In this document: positions 52,490-63,929 of the stretch, one piece after another | How the letters are laid out: each line of letters opens with the position of its first letter | Numbering within the stretch: position 1 is the stretch's first letter | DNA from: Paragonimus skrjabini miyazakii | Lineage: Eukaryota; Platyhelminthes; Trematoda; Plagiorchiida; Troglotrematidae | Length of the DNA stretch: 64,000 nucleotides | Direction: 5' to 3' | Assembly (NCBI GenBank): GCA_014338405.1 | Contig: JTDE01003521.1 | Location: 2,416 to 66,415 of the forward strand | Position numbers and translations under genes: made by a program | The notes under the pieces: model-generated | Told to the model about the DNA's origin: nothing | What the model saw: the letters and a program-made list of their open reading frames with translations, nothing else | The model's database searches: none

Positions 52490-53573
52490 GTAAGCACTCA
52501 CAAATATGGTTACTATTCTAGTGATACCGTGAATCGGCACACGTTTGGGAGCGTGATGTAGTCACGGCCTGTTTGAGTAGCCATGGCAGTGGGATTGTGT
52601 GAAAGACTTACTAAAGGTAGACATTTGGGCCTAACGTTCAATATGCGATTGTCACATGTCATGCTTAGAATCGTAACATTTTCGGTCTGAGTAGTAGTAG
52701 TAACAATTAAAATGTGCACAATGATCAGACAACTAAATGCATAAACAACTGAAATGAGCGTGTCTTATCGCTTATTGTTGACTTGTCTTCAGTCATAGCG
52801 ACAACATTCCTGATGTACAAGCCATATATGTCCACTTGTTGATTGAATAGGGTCCGCCTCTTGTGTGCTTGGCAACGGATCTTATTGCAGATCTCAAACT
52901 GTAATAAACAGTCATCGCTCGAAGTACACCTTCAATACATCATCACATACAGTACTGTCTTCAACAAGAAACACCGTTCGGGGATGGCAGAAGTAATTCT
53001 TCAGTGTAGGTATTAGCCAGTGTTACGCCATTCAGGGTAAACTATGTTATATGTTGTTTAGGATATTGTCAAGCTTAGCAGACCTGGAGAAGAGCTAAAT
53101 AACGGATATTCTAACCGGGGAACTATCGACCCAGTTGCAATAGGTCGACATTAAGAAAACCGTCCCTAAGTCCCAGGAATAATCTGACAAGCGTTGTTTT
53201 GACGGTGATTCTACTAACTCAGACTTGTAAGCAAACGCCTGCGCACAACCTTACGCTACAAACATCGGGGTCAGCACATTGTTCAATCAGTTCAGGGAAC
53301 AAAATTGCGTTAAAACACGATCGTTTTACATCTGTCGAACAAGACCTGGACTGATTTTCAAGACTGGGTGGAAATAAACGTTTAGCTACGCACAATTGTG
53401 TGCATATATTCTTCACGAACCGTTTTGGATAACTTAGTGATCCATCTGCAAGTCAAGGCGTACATAAGCTGGGTTTGATCCCACAAAGCTACCGTACTGT
53501 TTCTACCAAGATGTGCTGGATAAACTTCAATCCACATAAGCGTTTTGTCTACGGTTTTGGGACATTTGCTTAT

Positions 53574-53650
53574 TCAAAGTAGGTGGCCAATGTAAAAAAA
53601 ACACCTCATAATTGCTTCTTGGTCAAAGGCATTTCTCTCTAGAACAAGCC
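53574..53650 (-). CDS. PUS3: PUS3 possible last exon
   Basis: After a 72-bp intron, a frame in the correct phase reads LVLERNAFDQEAIMR and ends at TGA (53574-53576). This weakly resembles the PLMDRPKCQGLESR motif near the C-terminus of Pus3. The tail is short and the call is tentative; a further splice at g|gtgttt is possible. Confidence 0.45.
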
Positions 53651-56600
53651 CTATATACGTATTAGCCATAATCAGTTATGATATGTAGGCTGAACAAAGT
53701 GAACAGTAAACAGAATGCTTACTTTCGACATGATCCAGAAGGGTCTTCACAGTCATGGATCTAATAAAATAAACGTATATATGTAAAATGTTTACCGAAT
53801 AGCATGTTCCGACCACAGTTTTTGAAAATGCCGGATTAAGTCCAATTGTGCAGCTTGAATAAGCATAAAATGCGCAGTAACCGAATAACTAACCTTCACT
53901 AGTATTCCAATGCACACTATCTTCTGGGTATTCAGCATCCGTAAATAATAGCGGAATGTCTAGAGAATGTATTGGTCAGACGAAACTGGGCGCACCCACC
54001 TCCAGCTATTTGATATTGTGGTTTGGCTGGTGTTTTACTGATATCCAACAGATCCTCTATGAGCTGAAGATAAAGCGGAACATCAGCAAGTTACAAAATG
54101 AACTAACGATCAATGAAAATTACTGAAGAAGTGATAGGGAGAAAAGGAATATAAAGATTCCAACCACAACATTACAACGCGTTTGCCATCAAGCAAAAAC
54201 CAACCAGAAGTCAGTTACAACCTTACTAGTCAGCAAGCAATCTGGATATAATCGAAAAACCATTCGTAAGACAAAACAACAACTGAAAGATGCCAGTACG
54301 GAAGGACTTACCGACACCGGTTCGTAACCCCTCCCTATCATTACGAGTAGAGACACAATGCACCGTATTTGGTGATATAGGAATCCCGATGCAGACACAG
54401 AAATTTGGCACATAGTTGTTGGACTATTGAAAGCAACGGAATCAAGGAACAAAGTCATACACAAGCGTTGGGATTTCTTAATCGGAATGCCGTCATTTCT
54501 ACTATTGCGACGAAGAAAATGCATTTGAGCAGAAACAAAAAATGTCCCATTAAAGAAATTTACTGTAAGATTAAAAAAAGTGGACCACAAAAATTTCGTT
54601 TGTAGACTTGCCTTAAGTGACTTCAACTGTCCCTAAATAGAAATTGTAAACACGTCCGTGTAAAACCTATCTGGTGGAAAATTGAGGGTTGTTTTGCTAG
54701 TTGAATAATGACCGTAAGAACATAGGCATAACGCCTCATGATTATGGTACGATAATAGTTGTCCGGAAAAACAGATCGAGTGACAAGTCACCAAACTTGT
54801 AAATGTAAAACTAATGAACGATGCTAATAATGTGAACTCCACTAGTGGAATACATTAAAGCCGAGCTATCTTCGAACTCGATCTATAAACTTTCTGATAT
54901 ACGCTAAACATAGTTGCCATTAACAAAAAAAGGTCGGCAGAAAGAATGATTTAAAGAGTCTGTATTGTGTAGTTTTACTGGGATGATGAACTTAGAGAAA
55001 TTCCATGAATTCCAATATTAAGCAAACGTATACAGGGTTTAGTTCAGATAGTCACATGTGAAGAGACAAAAAACACGAGTTTGAATGTGAGATTAATAAA
55101 GGTGTCGTTTTTGAAGTAACTAAAGGACTGGCGTTAACACAATGTCCGGTTGGGCTGAATCAGACAGTGCAATGACTAAACCGGCAGACCTAATCAGATT
55201 CTAACTACTAGTATTTAGGTCCCCTTCCTTCTTTTTTTATTGGCAAGGGCTTATTTAATCTTCACGGTTGTATGGCAGTTAAGCATAGGTGAGAACCACA
55301 GGCGTGTAGCTGTCTACGATGAGAACGATGAATCAGGTCAATCAACACAAATCTGACGGATTAGTCTCCTGATCCTCGAAGTCGGGATAAGGTCAATGTT
55401 TCATCACAAAAAACGTCATTCGTAAATGTCCACCAAAAAGAGGCTCTAGTTAAAACCCAACTACTCGCTGCCTTGGAGTAAGGTCGTTGAGCTAGCTTCC
55501 TTATCTAGGTTTACGAGGAATAAGAGTATTTTAGCTAGCCCCCAGTACCCACTGTCCTAAATCATCACTATCATAGCAGCCATGAGCTTGACCAGAAGGT
55601 ACTGTGGTTCGGGCCACCGCCCACCTCAACAGTGACGTGGAATACCCTAGAAGAAAACGTTACTGACAAGGTTGAAAATTATTGAAAGAAGACTAAGTGG
55701 ATGAACTAGAAAAGGTATGGATACAGGTACGCCATTGACGCCATCTCGGATAGCGTCTCTAACCAGCGGTTTGAGTGATCACGAGGACACCAACGAGGCA
55801 GGAGACACCTATTCACTTTGCTCAGTGGATCAGTCAGGGTCTTCATATTTCGTCACCATGCTGTTGCTTGGCCACTATATGGTTTAACCCTAATGTTGGT
55901 GGTCTCAGTAATGTAATGCCCGGTACGGTAAACGATCAGATGACATACGGAGTACGTGGCCCAACCATCGCAGGTTGTACAGTGATTAGTTGACCAAGTG
56001 ATCGCGCATCCCGAGAATTCCGGAATACGCGCCGGTGAACGAACGTGCTGCTCATACGATCAGTCCAATTAATGTGGGTGAATTCGCGGAGACAACGATG
56101 TTGAAATCTTCCACGTTTCTAAACCATAGAGCAAAACAGAACAGACACAAACATTATATACTTTTCCTTTCAACAACAACCGAACGTCTTTTCGACATCA
56201 CAGATGACGCAGTTTGGCAAACGCAACTCGTGTCTTTGCTATCCTCACTGATATCTCATCAGTAATATTACAGGCTGACGAGGTAATGCTACCCAAATAT
56301 GTGAAACTGTCCACAGTCTCAAGCGGATTACCTGTAATGAAGAAAGTAGCAGTGGAAATGCCCCAAGTCTTGAGGGAGTACTTTGCACTTTGAGGGTGCG
56401 AAGCACATTCGTATAAACCAGCCCAGTCGCTCATCTTGTCCAACATGGTCTGCATGTCTTCGGCAGAGAAGTTAAGTGGGACAGTGTCGTCCGCGTACTT
56501 CAGATCGGTCAATCTAGCGCCAGGAAGAAATTCAACACCAAGTTCACTGTACTCCTCAAGCGCACCCTCCAGAATGTCGCCCATGACAAAATTGAACAGG

Positions 56601-59600
56601 AAGGGGGAAATCGGACACCCTTGACGAACACCACTAGAAGTGATGAACACCCGAGACAGTTGTCCATAAACTCTCACCCTGNNNNNNNNNNNNNNNNNNN
56701 NNNNNNNNNNNNNNNNNNNNNNNNNNNNNNNNNNNNNNNNNNNNNNNNNNNNNNNNNNNNNNNNNNNNNNNNNNNNNNNNNNNNNNNNNNNNNNNNNNNN
56801 NNNNNNNNNNNNNNNNNNNNNNNNNNNNNNNNNNNNNNNNNNNNNNNNNNNNNNNNNNNNNNNNNNNNNNNNNNNNNNNNNNNNNNNNNNNNNNNNNNNN
56901 NNNNNNNNNNNNNNNNNNNNNNNNNNNNNNNNNNNNNNNNNNNNNNNNNNNNNNNNNNNNNNNNNNNNNNNNNNNNNNNNNNNNNNNNNNNNNNNNNNNN
57001 NNNNNNNNNNNNNNNNNNNNNNNNNNNNNNNNNNNNNNNNNNNNNNNNNNNNNNNNNNNNNNNNNNNNNNNNNNNNNNNNNNNNNNNNNNNNNNNNNNNN
57101 NNNNNNNNNNNNNNNNNNNNNNNNNNNNNNNNNNNNNNNNNNNNNNNNNNNNNNNNNNNNNNNNNNNNNNATGATCCGGTCGAGGCCAACTGAAGTGCTC
57201 TTCAAAATGTTCAGCCCACCTGTCAAGTCGGCGCAACTGACTGGTGATAAGTGAACCATCTTTTTCACATATGGTCTCACTTACACCGACTCAACGGCCA
57301 GGACAACCACGGATCAGGGAAAGCCTTCTGCTATTCTCAGATACAAAGGCTTTTTCCACCTCCTTCGATCGTTCGACCAAGTAGTGCTCACGGTCTTTGC
57401 GCAAGCTTTTAGTCAGCTTGCGTTTAAGTTCTCGACGGTCGTCATCATATTCCGAACCAGGTAGGATCAAGCGACGCTTGTTCATGAGGCTTATCGACGT
57501 GACGGAAATCTAGGTCTGTCGTAACTGAACAGCTTTTTTGGAACATGCCTGTTCACAGCATGCTTCCATAGCTGCGGCAATTTGTTACCGATGTTCGTTA
57601 AAATCACTCACCTGACTCAACCTGGGCGGTTTGGTCACCAGCGACTCCTGGTAAGCGCTCTTCATACTCTCATCGCTCGAATGCCAGTTAAGTATGTTGC
57701 ATTTGCGAGCGTATGTCCTCTGGGAAAATGACAAAACAAAACGGGCACGCACAACAACATGGTCCGAGTCCAGGTGGTTGCTTCAAAAGACATGACAGTC
57801 CTTAACAGAGTGGCGCTACGTCTAACTGACTGTGCCCACGGCTCAGAAGCACACGGAAGTCTCCAAGTAACACGGTGTTTTACCTTGTGTTCGAATGCAG
57901 TGCTCGAAATATAGGAACTGTAGGATGCGCACAGCTGCAGCAGTCTTTCGCCATTGTCAATGCGTTGTGTCCGAACACCAAACACACCTCCCAGCCGCTT
58001 CTCATCCGGAGAAAGACGACCAAGCTGAGGGCGTCATAGAACGCATTCAGACAACTGTCCGTTGGAGCATACGCCGATATAATGAATACACAACGCCTTT
58101 CTGATTTGCGTCGACAGACCTTTACCGACGTATTGAGTCTGACAGCACACAGGCGACTGTTCACTGGAATCCAATCGAGCAAACATTAATCTGCTCTGGA
58201 AGTCAGTGCGATTCCCGCTTGGTCGCGAGATTCAGCTTCGGCATAATCAGAAACCGTGAGATAGAAGCGCTTGAATCGACAATTATCTAAAGGTGAGTTC
58301 ACTTGGATCATGGTGCTGGAATCGTATACTCCCTCCTTTCCTCGACACACGACACACATCAAGCTCCAAATTTGCCAGAGCAGCTTGCTGACCGACTTAT
58401 CAGAGAGTGCGGACATTGAAGGCGCCAATGTTGACCCGTTGTCTTGGCCTCAGAAAACGGTTATCTCTCGAAGGCACATGGTAGGCAGAACACATGGGGG
58501 AGTAAAATAGTAAAGGGAAATTGTGTTGGATGCATGTCACTGTCGGGTGGTTTATGCTGCGGAATGGTTTTGGCTTGAGGGATCCCACCCCGATTTTCTG
58601 ACTCAAAAGTCTGACCTGCGAAACAACAGAATACAGGGTTTTCTTGGGGGAACCTATCCGGAGCTAATGACTCAAGAGTCTGATTCACTTGGCAGTGACG
58701 GGCTTGTCTAGCCCGAGGGTGCAGTGAATAAGACATTGATGTCTGATTTTGAGAACTGCTGCACGCAGTGGATGTACTCGAAGCTAAATCGGCCTTTTGT
58801 GAGATATCAGATGCTTTTCGACCGTATTGGATAATATGCCGGTGGTTACGGTCAACCGTTGGGCGATCAGAGTACTCTTTGTTTGAGAGTACATTCTCTA
58901 ACCCCTTCTTCCTAATACGGAAGACAGCAGTGCCGCAACTATAAAGATAGTTCTGCTGTATGCAAGTTGGGGGCAGTCGTTAATAATAAGAAGCGGTTCT
59001 GCATCTCGATCTGGTTGATTCGTTTCCAAGGAAGCTCAAATCCACTCAACACTACGGACGTTAAAACCATCAACCACACAGATTTCAACATTCGGGTTCG
59101 TGTTGAGTTAGTGTTTGATGGGAGCAATAGATGTGTCAAAGAATTCAGCTGAAAAATTTCTGTTCGATGGACGACATGGGTACCATATATATTTGTTTCC
59201 GGCTATTGTAAAAATCGTCAAATGTATAATTTAAAAATCAGGGGAACAAAACTTCAGATGAATGACGGGATGCAGAAAGAATAGTATGGGTACGTCCGCA
59301 ATTCACCTTTGAAACAGAGGTAACGAAAGATGGAATAATCGCGATAATGAATGTGTGTAAGAACCTTAGCACCAGAAATTTAGACTGTGATCAAAATAAA
59401 AACACGAAATATTGAAGAAGCCAGTAAGTTTACGGGTTCAGTTGTTCACCGAGCATGGTGTTTAAAATGTAAGCGTTTCAGCACCAATCGAGGTGACATC
59501 AACAATGTCCAGAAAGGTAAGTGTGTAGATTCGAATCTATTCAATATTCGAAGGGCACATTTTTGAGTCAGACTCCGAGTGGTGTCCCAGAAGTCGTCCA

Positions 59601-62600
59601 CCATCTAAAGCACAAACGATCGTAAGTATCACAGGTTACGGTTCCCTGACAGTAACAATAATCGGCCATGAACTACTTTGTGTTCTTTTTCGTTACCCTG
59701 TACCTATAGGCGGTAAGTGTTTTATAAAGCCATGGCAACTAATATACAATAGAACTTTCTATGTCCGTACTCTTCGGTAAATAGGTTAACAAGCTGCCAA
59801 GGTGAATACTCCGACAAGTTTGTAGTATGGTACCCACTGCACCTTTCAGACGAGAAGCTACGATTTTTCTTCATTTGGGCTCACCTTTCGAGGTTTGCTG
59901 ACCCAAGCACTTCGCCTTCAGTGTACCAAGTGACGTTAAAGCTGAATTCAGAGCCCAATCTGTAATCTGGACCACGTTGAGTCTCAAAGCAGAGTAATGA
60001 CTGTTTGAATGGATCTCATTAAATAGTTACTTGGGCGTTGTAGGACTTAGTACACCGGTTAAAATCTAGCAATGCAAAGCAGGATAACGTAGTCCCCATA
60101 TGTACGTACACTTTAGCAGACAGTAGATTCGATAACGCCATCAATGCGTTCTAGAAAGCCGTCATCAAACACCTGAACAAAACCGAATACTTGAAGATTA
60201 TCATACGAGCAAGCATGGCGAATGCTCAGTGTGGCCGTCTTCTTCCAGAATAAAAACGGTTGGATGACAGGGATGGTGTCCGAGCAAGATGTGGGCGACG
60301 GACTGATGCAAGTATGTGCATCCTACTGTCTCAAGCAATCCACAATTACGGTGTAACACCAGAAAGATCATTACAAGAATATCGTCCTGTGCACCACAGC
60401 TGCAGACACAAATAGATCAAATCTCAGTCAGTTACAGGGAAAGGCACCCTGCTAAAGAATATCGTGCATTCTGAAATAAGGGGCCGGAGTCAGATTACTC
60501 TGTTGTTCGTGTGTGTCCTTCTGCTGTTTGCTCAAAGGCCATACGCTCGTACGATCATTGGAGCAAAATGGATGTGATGAACGCCTAGTAAATGGTAGCG
60601 GCTAACTAATCGTCCACATTAAGAAGGTAAGAAAGTCTGGCGGACACCAGAAACAAATCACAATGGCTATGAAGGTCTATTGTGAAGAGATGTCCCGAAA
60701 TAAAGGCACAACTGCGGTAAAGGCAACTAACCGGCACGGCGACTGACCCAATTAAGAGTCATCGATGTCTCCCAGTTCTGAATACGAGAACGACCGTTGA
60801 GAACGTAATAACAAACTGACTAAAAGTCTGCGCAACGACCGTAAGGATCAACTGGGTGATCAATCGAGAGATGGAGGAAGTCATTACCTAGGAACAGGGG
60901 AATGCCACTCTTCCTGGCTAGCAGCTGAGGTAGAAAATCGAGTTGGTGTGAGACCTCATTCGAAAAAGGTGTTTCTGCTAGCTCACCAAACCCGGTGAAA
61001 TCCAGATTCACGAAGACCACGTAGAATCCTGATCAGGTCGCATACGTATTTTTCCAATGCACAAATCTTCCAGTATCAGCGTATCCGCACGCAACCAACA
61101 GTTGCCACAGCGCTGTCTCCGGTTACTCGAAATGCTCTCTGGGGCTGTCTTCTACGTACGAGAGCTCCATGTAGGCGTGCCCAGATCGCTGTGAGTAGAG
61201 GGAAGGTTTGTAGGCAACTGTATCACACGTTGATCACTTCCTAGTGTGCTTGACAGTGGTGCCAGATCCTTGCAACCTGTTCGATTGTGTCCCGAAAGAC
61301 GTTCCATAAAAGGGAATGGAAGATTCCAGTAATCATCCTATGGAGTAATTCTTGGCATTAAGATAACCGGAATGATAAATGTGAACGGTACTATTCCGCC
61401 TGGTCCCACCACTACGTTGAACAAAGCGAACAACCGAGTTTACCTACACAAAATACATTCGTACACACATGGTGCTACTTCAAGAGTAGGGTGCTTTTAC
61501 CCCCAATTGGGACCACGAACTGTTTCATGTTTCGGTAGTACCAATTCGGTAGTATCTCATCAGCCTGTGATATTGCCAGTGAGGTAATGACGAGAATAGA
61601 AAAACGGGATCTTCAATAACCTGCGTACTCTGTGGCAACGTAAGGACGTTCGGTTACCACTGAGGTGCAGCAAAGGCACGAGTTACCTTTGCCAAACTGC
61701 GTCATCTGTGGTGTCGAAAAGACGTCCGGTTGTCGCTGAAAGGAAGGGTATATAATGCATGTGTGCGTTCCATTTTGCTTTATGCTACTGAAACGTGGCC
61801 TGCTCGCACGGGAGATGTCAACAGGCTTGCTGTGTTTGGCCATCGTTGTCTCCGCCAATTGGCCCATATTAAGTGGACTGATGGCGTGAGCAATATGGCA
61901 GTTCGCCGACGCGTATTCCGGAACGCTCGGGATGCGCGATCAATTGATCAGCTAATTATGTTGCACAGCTTGCGATGGTTAGGTCACGTACTCCGTATGT
62001 CATCTGGTCGTTTACCGTACCGGGCATTATATACTGAGACCACCAACATTTGGGTTAAACCATATAGTGGTCAAGCAACAGCATGGTGACGAAATATGAA
62101 GACCCTGACTGATCTACTGAGCAAAGTGGGTAGGTGTCGCCTGTCTGGATGGAGTCCTCGTGAGCACTTCAACCGCTGGTTAGAGACGCTATCCGAGATG
62201 GCGATGTGTCGCAGTCAATGGCGTACCTGTATCCATACCATTTCTAATTCTTCCGCTTAGTCTTGTTTTAATAATGTTCAACCCTCTTAATAACGTTTTA
62301 GAATCTTGAATTGGTGAACTCAGTCCATTCTTACTACTATATGCATACTTCCTAGCCTTCGTGTTGTTTACCTGCCAACATTATCTTACCCGAGCTGTTG
62401 AAAACAGGGCCTCAGCTTATAAACCGCAAAATCTCCAAGGGGCGGTGACACAGGACATCACAGGCAATACTTTGCGGAAACCTCAATAATTTTGATACGT
62501 TAGACGTTTTGCAGCTGGAATTAAGCGATTTTTACGAGTGTTTTATAAATTTGTATCTTACGACTAAATAAAATAGTACTTTGGTGCTAAAGATGGAGTA

Positions 62601-63929
62601 ATTTAGCAAGGATCAGACTAACCTTAGATATACGAATGGAAATGTCACCTTCTATACTATAGTTAGAGGTACCATCATCATCACAACGATGTTTTACTGC
62701 CAAAAGAACTTAATCGGCGAAAGTCTATAATCTAAGAAAAATGTTGATGTCACTGTCCTAGGACAACCTTTAAATCAATGGGGGTATAGGGTACAAGTGA
62801 AAAACATGAGGGCAATATAAATCCTAACATTTGGTATCACCAATGGAAAATGGCGTGATTATCAACCTAAGCATAAATACGTACTGACCAAACAGGGTCC
62901 GATTCTAGTTGGTGAACCATCACGTTATCAACTCGCCGCACAAACGTTGGAGTATCACTTTCGACTTGAACAGAACAAATGTTCCGGAAATCATGAGTAC
63001 CTACTAATTGCAAAGCAGCTTTCTTCATCGCCTAAGAGGAAATTAGGAGAAACAATAGCATACCGCAAGATCTAATCCACTGTAAGGGAGATAATATGTG
63101 TATGACCGCTTCAGGCAAGTGAATCTGAAGAATACATAAGGTGAAGATCAAATACCGTGCGTTGAAATCAGGATGGGTAGGTGACCATGCTAAAATCCGT
63201 ATATCTGCGGGCAAAACCTTATTTAAAATGTACACATAATCCAGTTCGGTGTCTGAAACCGCTGAAATTTGAATTTTGATTATATCGATTGTTAGCATAC
63301 ATGAACGTTCTTCGGCATCCGGTCCAGAATCTTCTACTATGCCAAGTCCAGATAAAAGTGCAGAACGCACAACGACAGATATAACCTATAGATCAGATAA
63401 CACAACAGAAGAACTCACCTGACCTAACGCACTAACGCCTTTATCAGTACGACCACACACTGTGAAGTTTAAAGATTCCCTAATGATGTATTGATAGAAT
63501 AGCACCACTCACCTATCGTCTATAAGTTTACATTTTTCCAACGCATCCAGCAGTTTCTCCATAACAGTCGCAGGATGTGCTGAACCTTGGAGAGCAAGCC
63601 CACTGTAGTTCCACCCAAGATATGCAAATTGCAGTGCAATGTGTCTCATTTTGTACCTGAAAAATAGCCATCGAATGAAAAAAAAGCCAACTGTTGGAAG
63701 TTAAAGAATCTGTTCTTTTTTGTTACTGAAGAATCATCACGTTGACGTTTCGACAATACATTTTCCAGCTCAAAGTTCCGTCGTTCTTGCTGAATGGCAT
63801 GCCTCAGAAGATCCTAATATGGTAAAGACAATAAGTGTGAGAATATACCTCAAAACTAAGTTTTTTTAAAGCCTCAATGCTCTCTTCGAGTTCCTTAACA
63901 CGTCGCATACATGCGGCAAAAATACGCAT
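53574..63929 (-). CDS. PUS3: tRNA pseudouridine synthase, Pus3/DEG1 family (13 exons)
   Basis: Pus3/Deg1 converts uridine to pseudouridine at positions 38/39 of the tRNA anticodon stem-loop. Exons on the - strand are 63849-63929, 63692-63813, 63513-63656, 63419-63479, 63156-63385, 63064-63124, 62889-63031, 54312-54423, 54000-54063, 53894-53959, 53796-53853, 53723-53760 and 53574-53650. They join in frame to 418 codons plus TGA, against about 480 residues in human PUS3. Matches include RVKELEESIEALKK (N-terminal coiled coil), IALQFAYLGWNYSG, CGRTDKGVSALGQ with the catalytic Asp, ILNKVLPADIRILAW, VGTHDFRNIC, FLYHQIRCIV, LLDISKTPAKPQY and LWSEHA. Introns are 35, 35, 33, 33, 31, 32, 8465, 248, 40, 40, 35 and 72 bp. 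The start is uncertain: the frame stays open upstream to the window edge, and a second ATG lies at 63908. The last exon is also uncertain. Confidence 0.92.
53723..53760 (-). CDS. PUS3: PUS3 exon 12
   Basis: It encodes SMTVKTLLDHVE, corresponding to THMLYSMLQGL. The donor is a|gtaagc. If this intron were retained or ended at the nearer AG (33 bp), translation would stop after a few more codons. Confidence 0.7.
53796..53853 (-). CDS. PUS3: PUS3 exon 11
   Basis: It encodes AAQLDLIRHFQKLWSEHAI, matching the LQQLWANHAVKTH helix. It is followed by a 35-bp intron. Confidence 0.88.
53894..53959 (-). CDS. PUS3: PUS3 exon 10
   Basis: It encodes IPLLFTDAEYPEDSVHWNTS, corresponding to the PLVLYDCKFENVKW block. 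It lies between two 40-bp introns. Confidence 0.9.
54000..54063 (-). CDS. PUS3: PUS3 exon 9
   Basis: It encodes LIEDLLDISKTPAKPQYQIA, matching human IIDELLNIEKNPQKPQY. It is followed by a 40-bp intron. Confidence 0.92.
54312..54423 (-). CDS. PUS3: PUS3 exon 8: FLYHQIRC
   Basis: It encodes MCQISVSASGFLYHQIRCIV and then LLVMIGRGYEPVS, the most conserved C-terminal block of the family. It ends in phase 0 at tcg|gtaagt; the following intron is 248 bp. Confidence 0.93.
55310..55562 (+). mobile_element. RTE 5' leader fragment, opposite to adjacent copy
   Basis: It is a diverged match to 48530-48730, the + strand 5' leader, including the cgctgcctt and ccttatctaggtt positions. It abuts, in opposite orientation, the 3' end of the RTE copy that starts at 55566. 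Confidence 0.5.
55566..58740 (-). mobile_element. RTE-type element, near full length but interrupted by an assembly gap
   Basis: On the - strand, 5' to 3': leader (58740-58450); VNIGAFNVRTL (about 58400); endonuclease part with VFIISAYAPTDSCLNAFYD; linker with KRKLTKSLRKDREHYLVERS; then N bases; RVRVYGQLSRVF, SSGVRQGCPISPFLFNFV, LKYADDTVP with intact YADD at 56486-56497, and WGISTATFFITGNPLE. The 3' end carries a cat/atg-type trinucleotide run near 55566. The frame is broken several times in the endonuclease part. It lies in the 8.5-kb PUS3 intron, on the same strand as PUS3. Confidence 0.83.
56682..57170. other. Assembly gap (489 N)
   Basis: A run of unknown bases lies inside the RT domain of the RTE copy. 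Open frames spanning it are artefacts of translating N. Confidence 0.99.
58741..61529. other. Intronic sequence between opposing RTE copies
   Basis: This stretch of the large PUS3 intron has no clear gene. On the - strand, 60820-61020 reads LPQLLARKSGIPLFLGNDFL, faintly like the end of a retroelement aspartic protease (LGADFL-type). Surrounding frames are broken and the resemblance is too weak to assign. Confidence 0.4.
61530..62330 (+). mobile_element. RTE-type element, C-terminus and 3' end
   Basis: After a short frameshifted part (ISSACDIASEV), an open frame (61730-62086) reads SLKGRVYNACVRSILLYATE, then DVNRLAVFGHRCLRQLAHIK and LRWLGHVLRMSSGRLPYRAL, the conserved C-terminal region of RTE/SR2-like polyproteins. 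It continues past a stop into HFNRWLETLSEMAMCRSQW and the tail near 62300. It is in inverted orientation to the copy at 55566-56300 in the same intron. Confidence 0.8.
62889..63031 (-). CDS. PUS3: PUS3 exon 7
   Basis: It encodes AMKKAALQLVGTHDFRNICS and a less conserved strand ending at donor ttg|gtcagt in phase 2. A competing donor four bases further on (tca|gtacgt) would break the frame into the next exon. The intron that follows is 8,465 bp. Confidence 0.85.
63064..63124 (-). CDS. PUS3: PUS3 exon 6
   Basis: It encodes FTCLKRSYTYYLPYSGLDLA, matching the R-x-Y-x-Y-F/Y block of the second half of the fold. It lies between a 31-bp and a 32-bp intron. Confidence 0.9.
63156..63385 (-). CDS. PUS3: PUS3 exon 5
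   Basis: It starts VISVVVRS, holds a weakly conserved linker, then TELDYVYILNKVLPADIRIL and AWSPTHPDFNAR, a block diagnostic for the Pus3 family. It ends in phase 2. Confidence 0.93.
63419..63479 (-). CDS. PUS3: PUS3 exon 4: catalytic aspartate
   Basis: It carries VCGRTDKGVSALGQ; the Asp of RTDKG is the invariant catalytic residue. It lies between two 33-bp introns and ends in phase 0. Confidence 0.94.
63513..63656 (-). CDS. PUS3: PUS3 exon 3: start of synthase fold
   Basis: It encodes YKMRHIALQFAYLGWNYSG and then a helix ending EKCKLIDDR, the first strand-helix unit of TruA-type pseudouridine synthases. Its donor ag|gtgagt opens a 33-bp intron. Confidence 0.92.
63692..63813 (-). CDS. PUS3: PUS3 exon 2
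   Basis: It encodes 40 residues plus 2 bases, a charged helix followed by KKNRFFNFQQ, which corresponds to the KRAFDFS block just before the catalytic domain. The flanking introns are both 35 bp. Confidence 0.82.
63849..63929 (-). CDS. PUS3: PUS3 exon 1
   Basis: It encodes the N-terminal helix RRVKELEESIEALKK, the coiled-coil segment of Pus3 proteins. I chose the first ATG of the open frame at 63929; the ATG at 63908 is an alternative closer to the coiled coil. It ends in phase 0 at gag|gtatat. Confidence 0.7.

Noticed and set aside
56198..57280. A 360-codon - strand open frame.
   Set aside because: More than 160 codons are unknown bases; only the flanks are real, and they belong to the RTE reverse transcriptase.
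60820..61020. Aspartic protease of a retroelement on the - strand.
   Set aside because: Only a faint LGNDFL resemblance; the active-site DTG/DSG was not found and flanking frames are broken.
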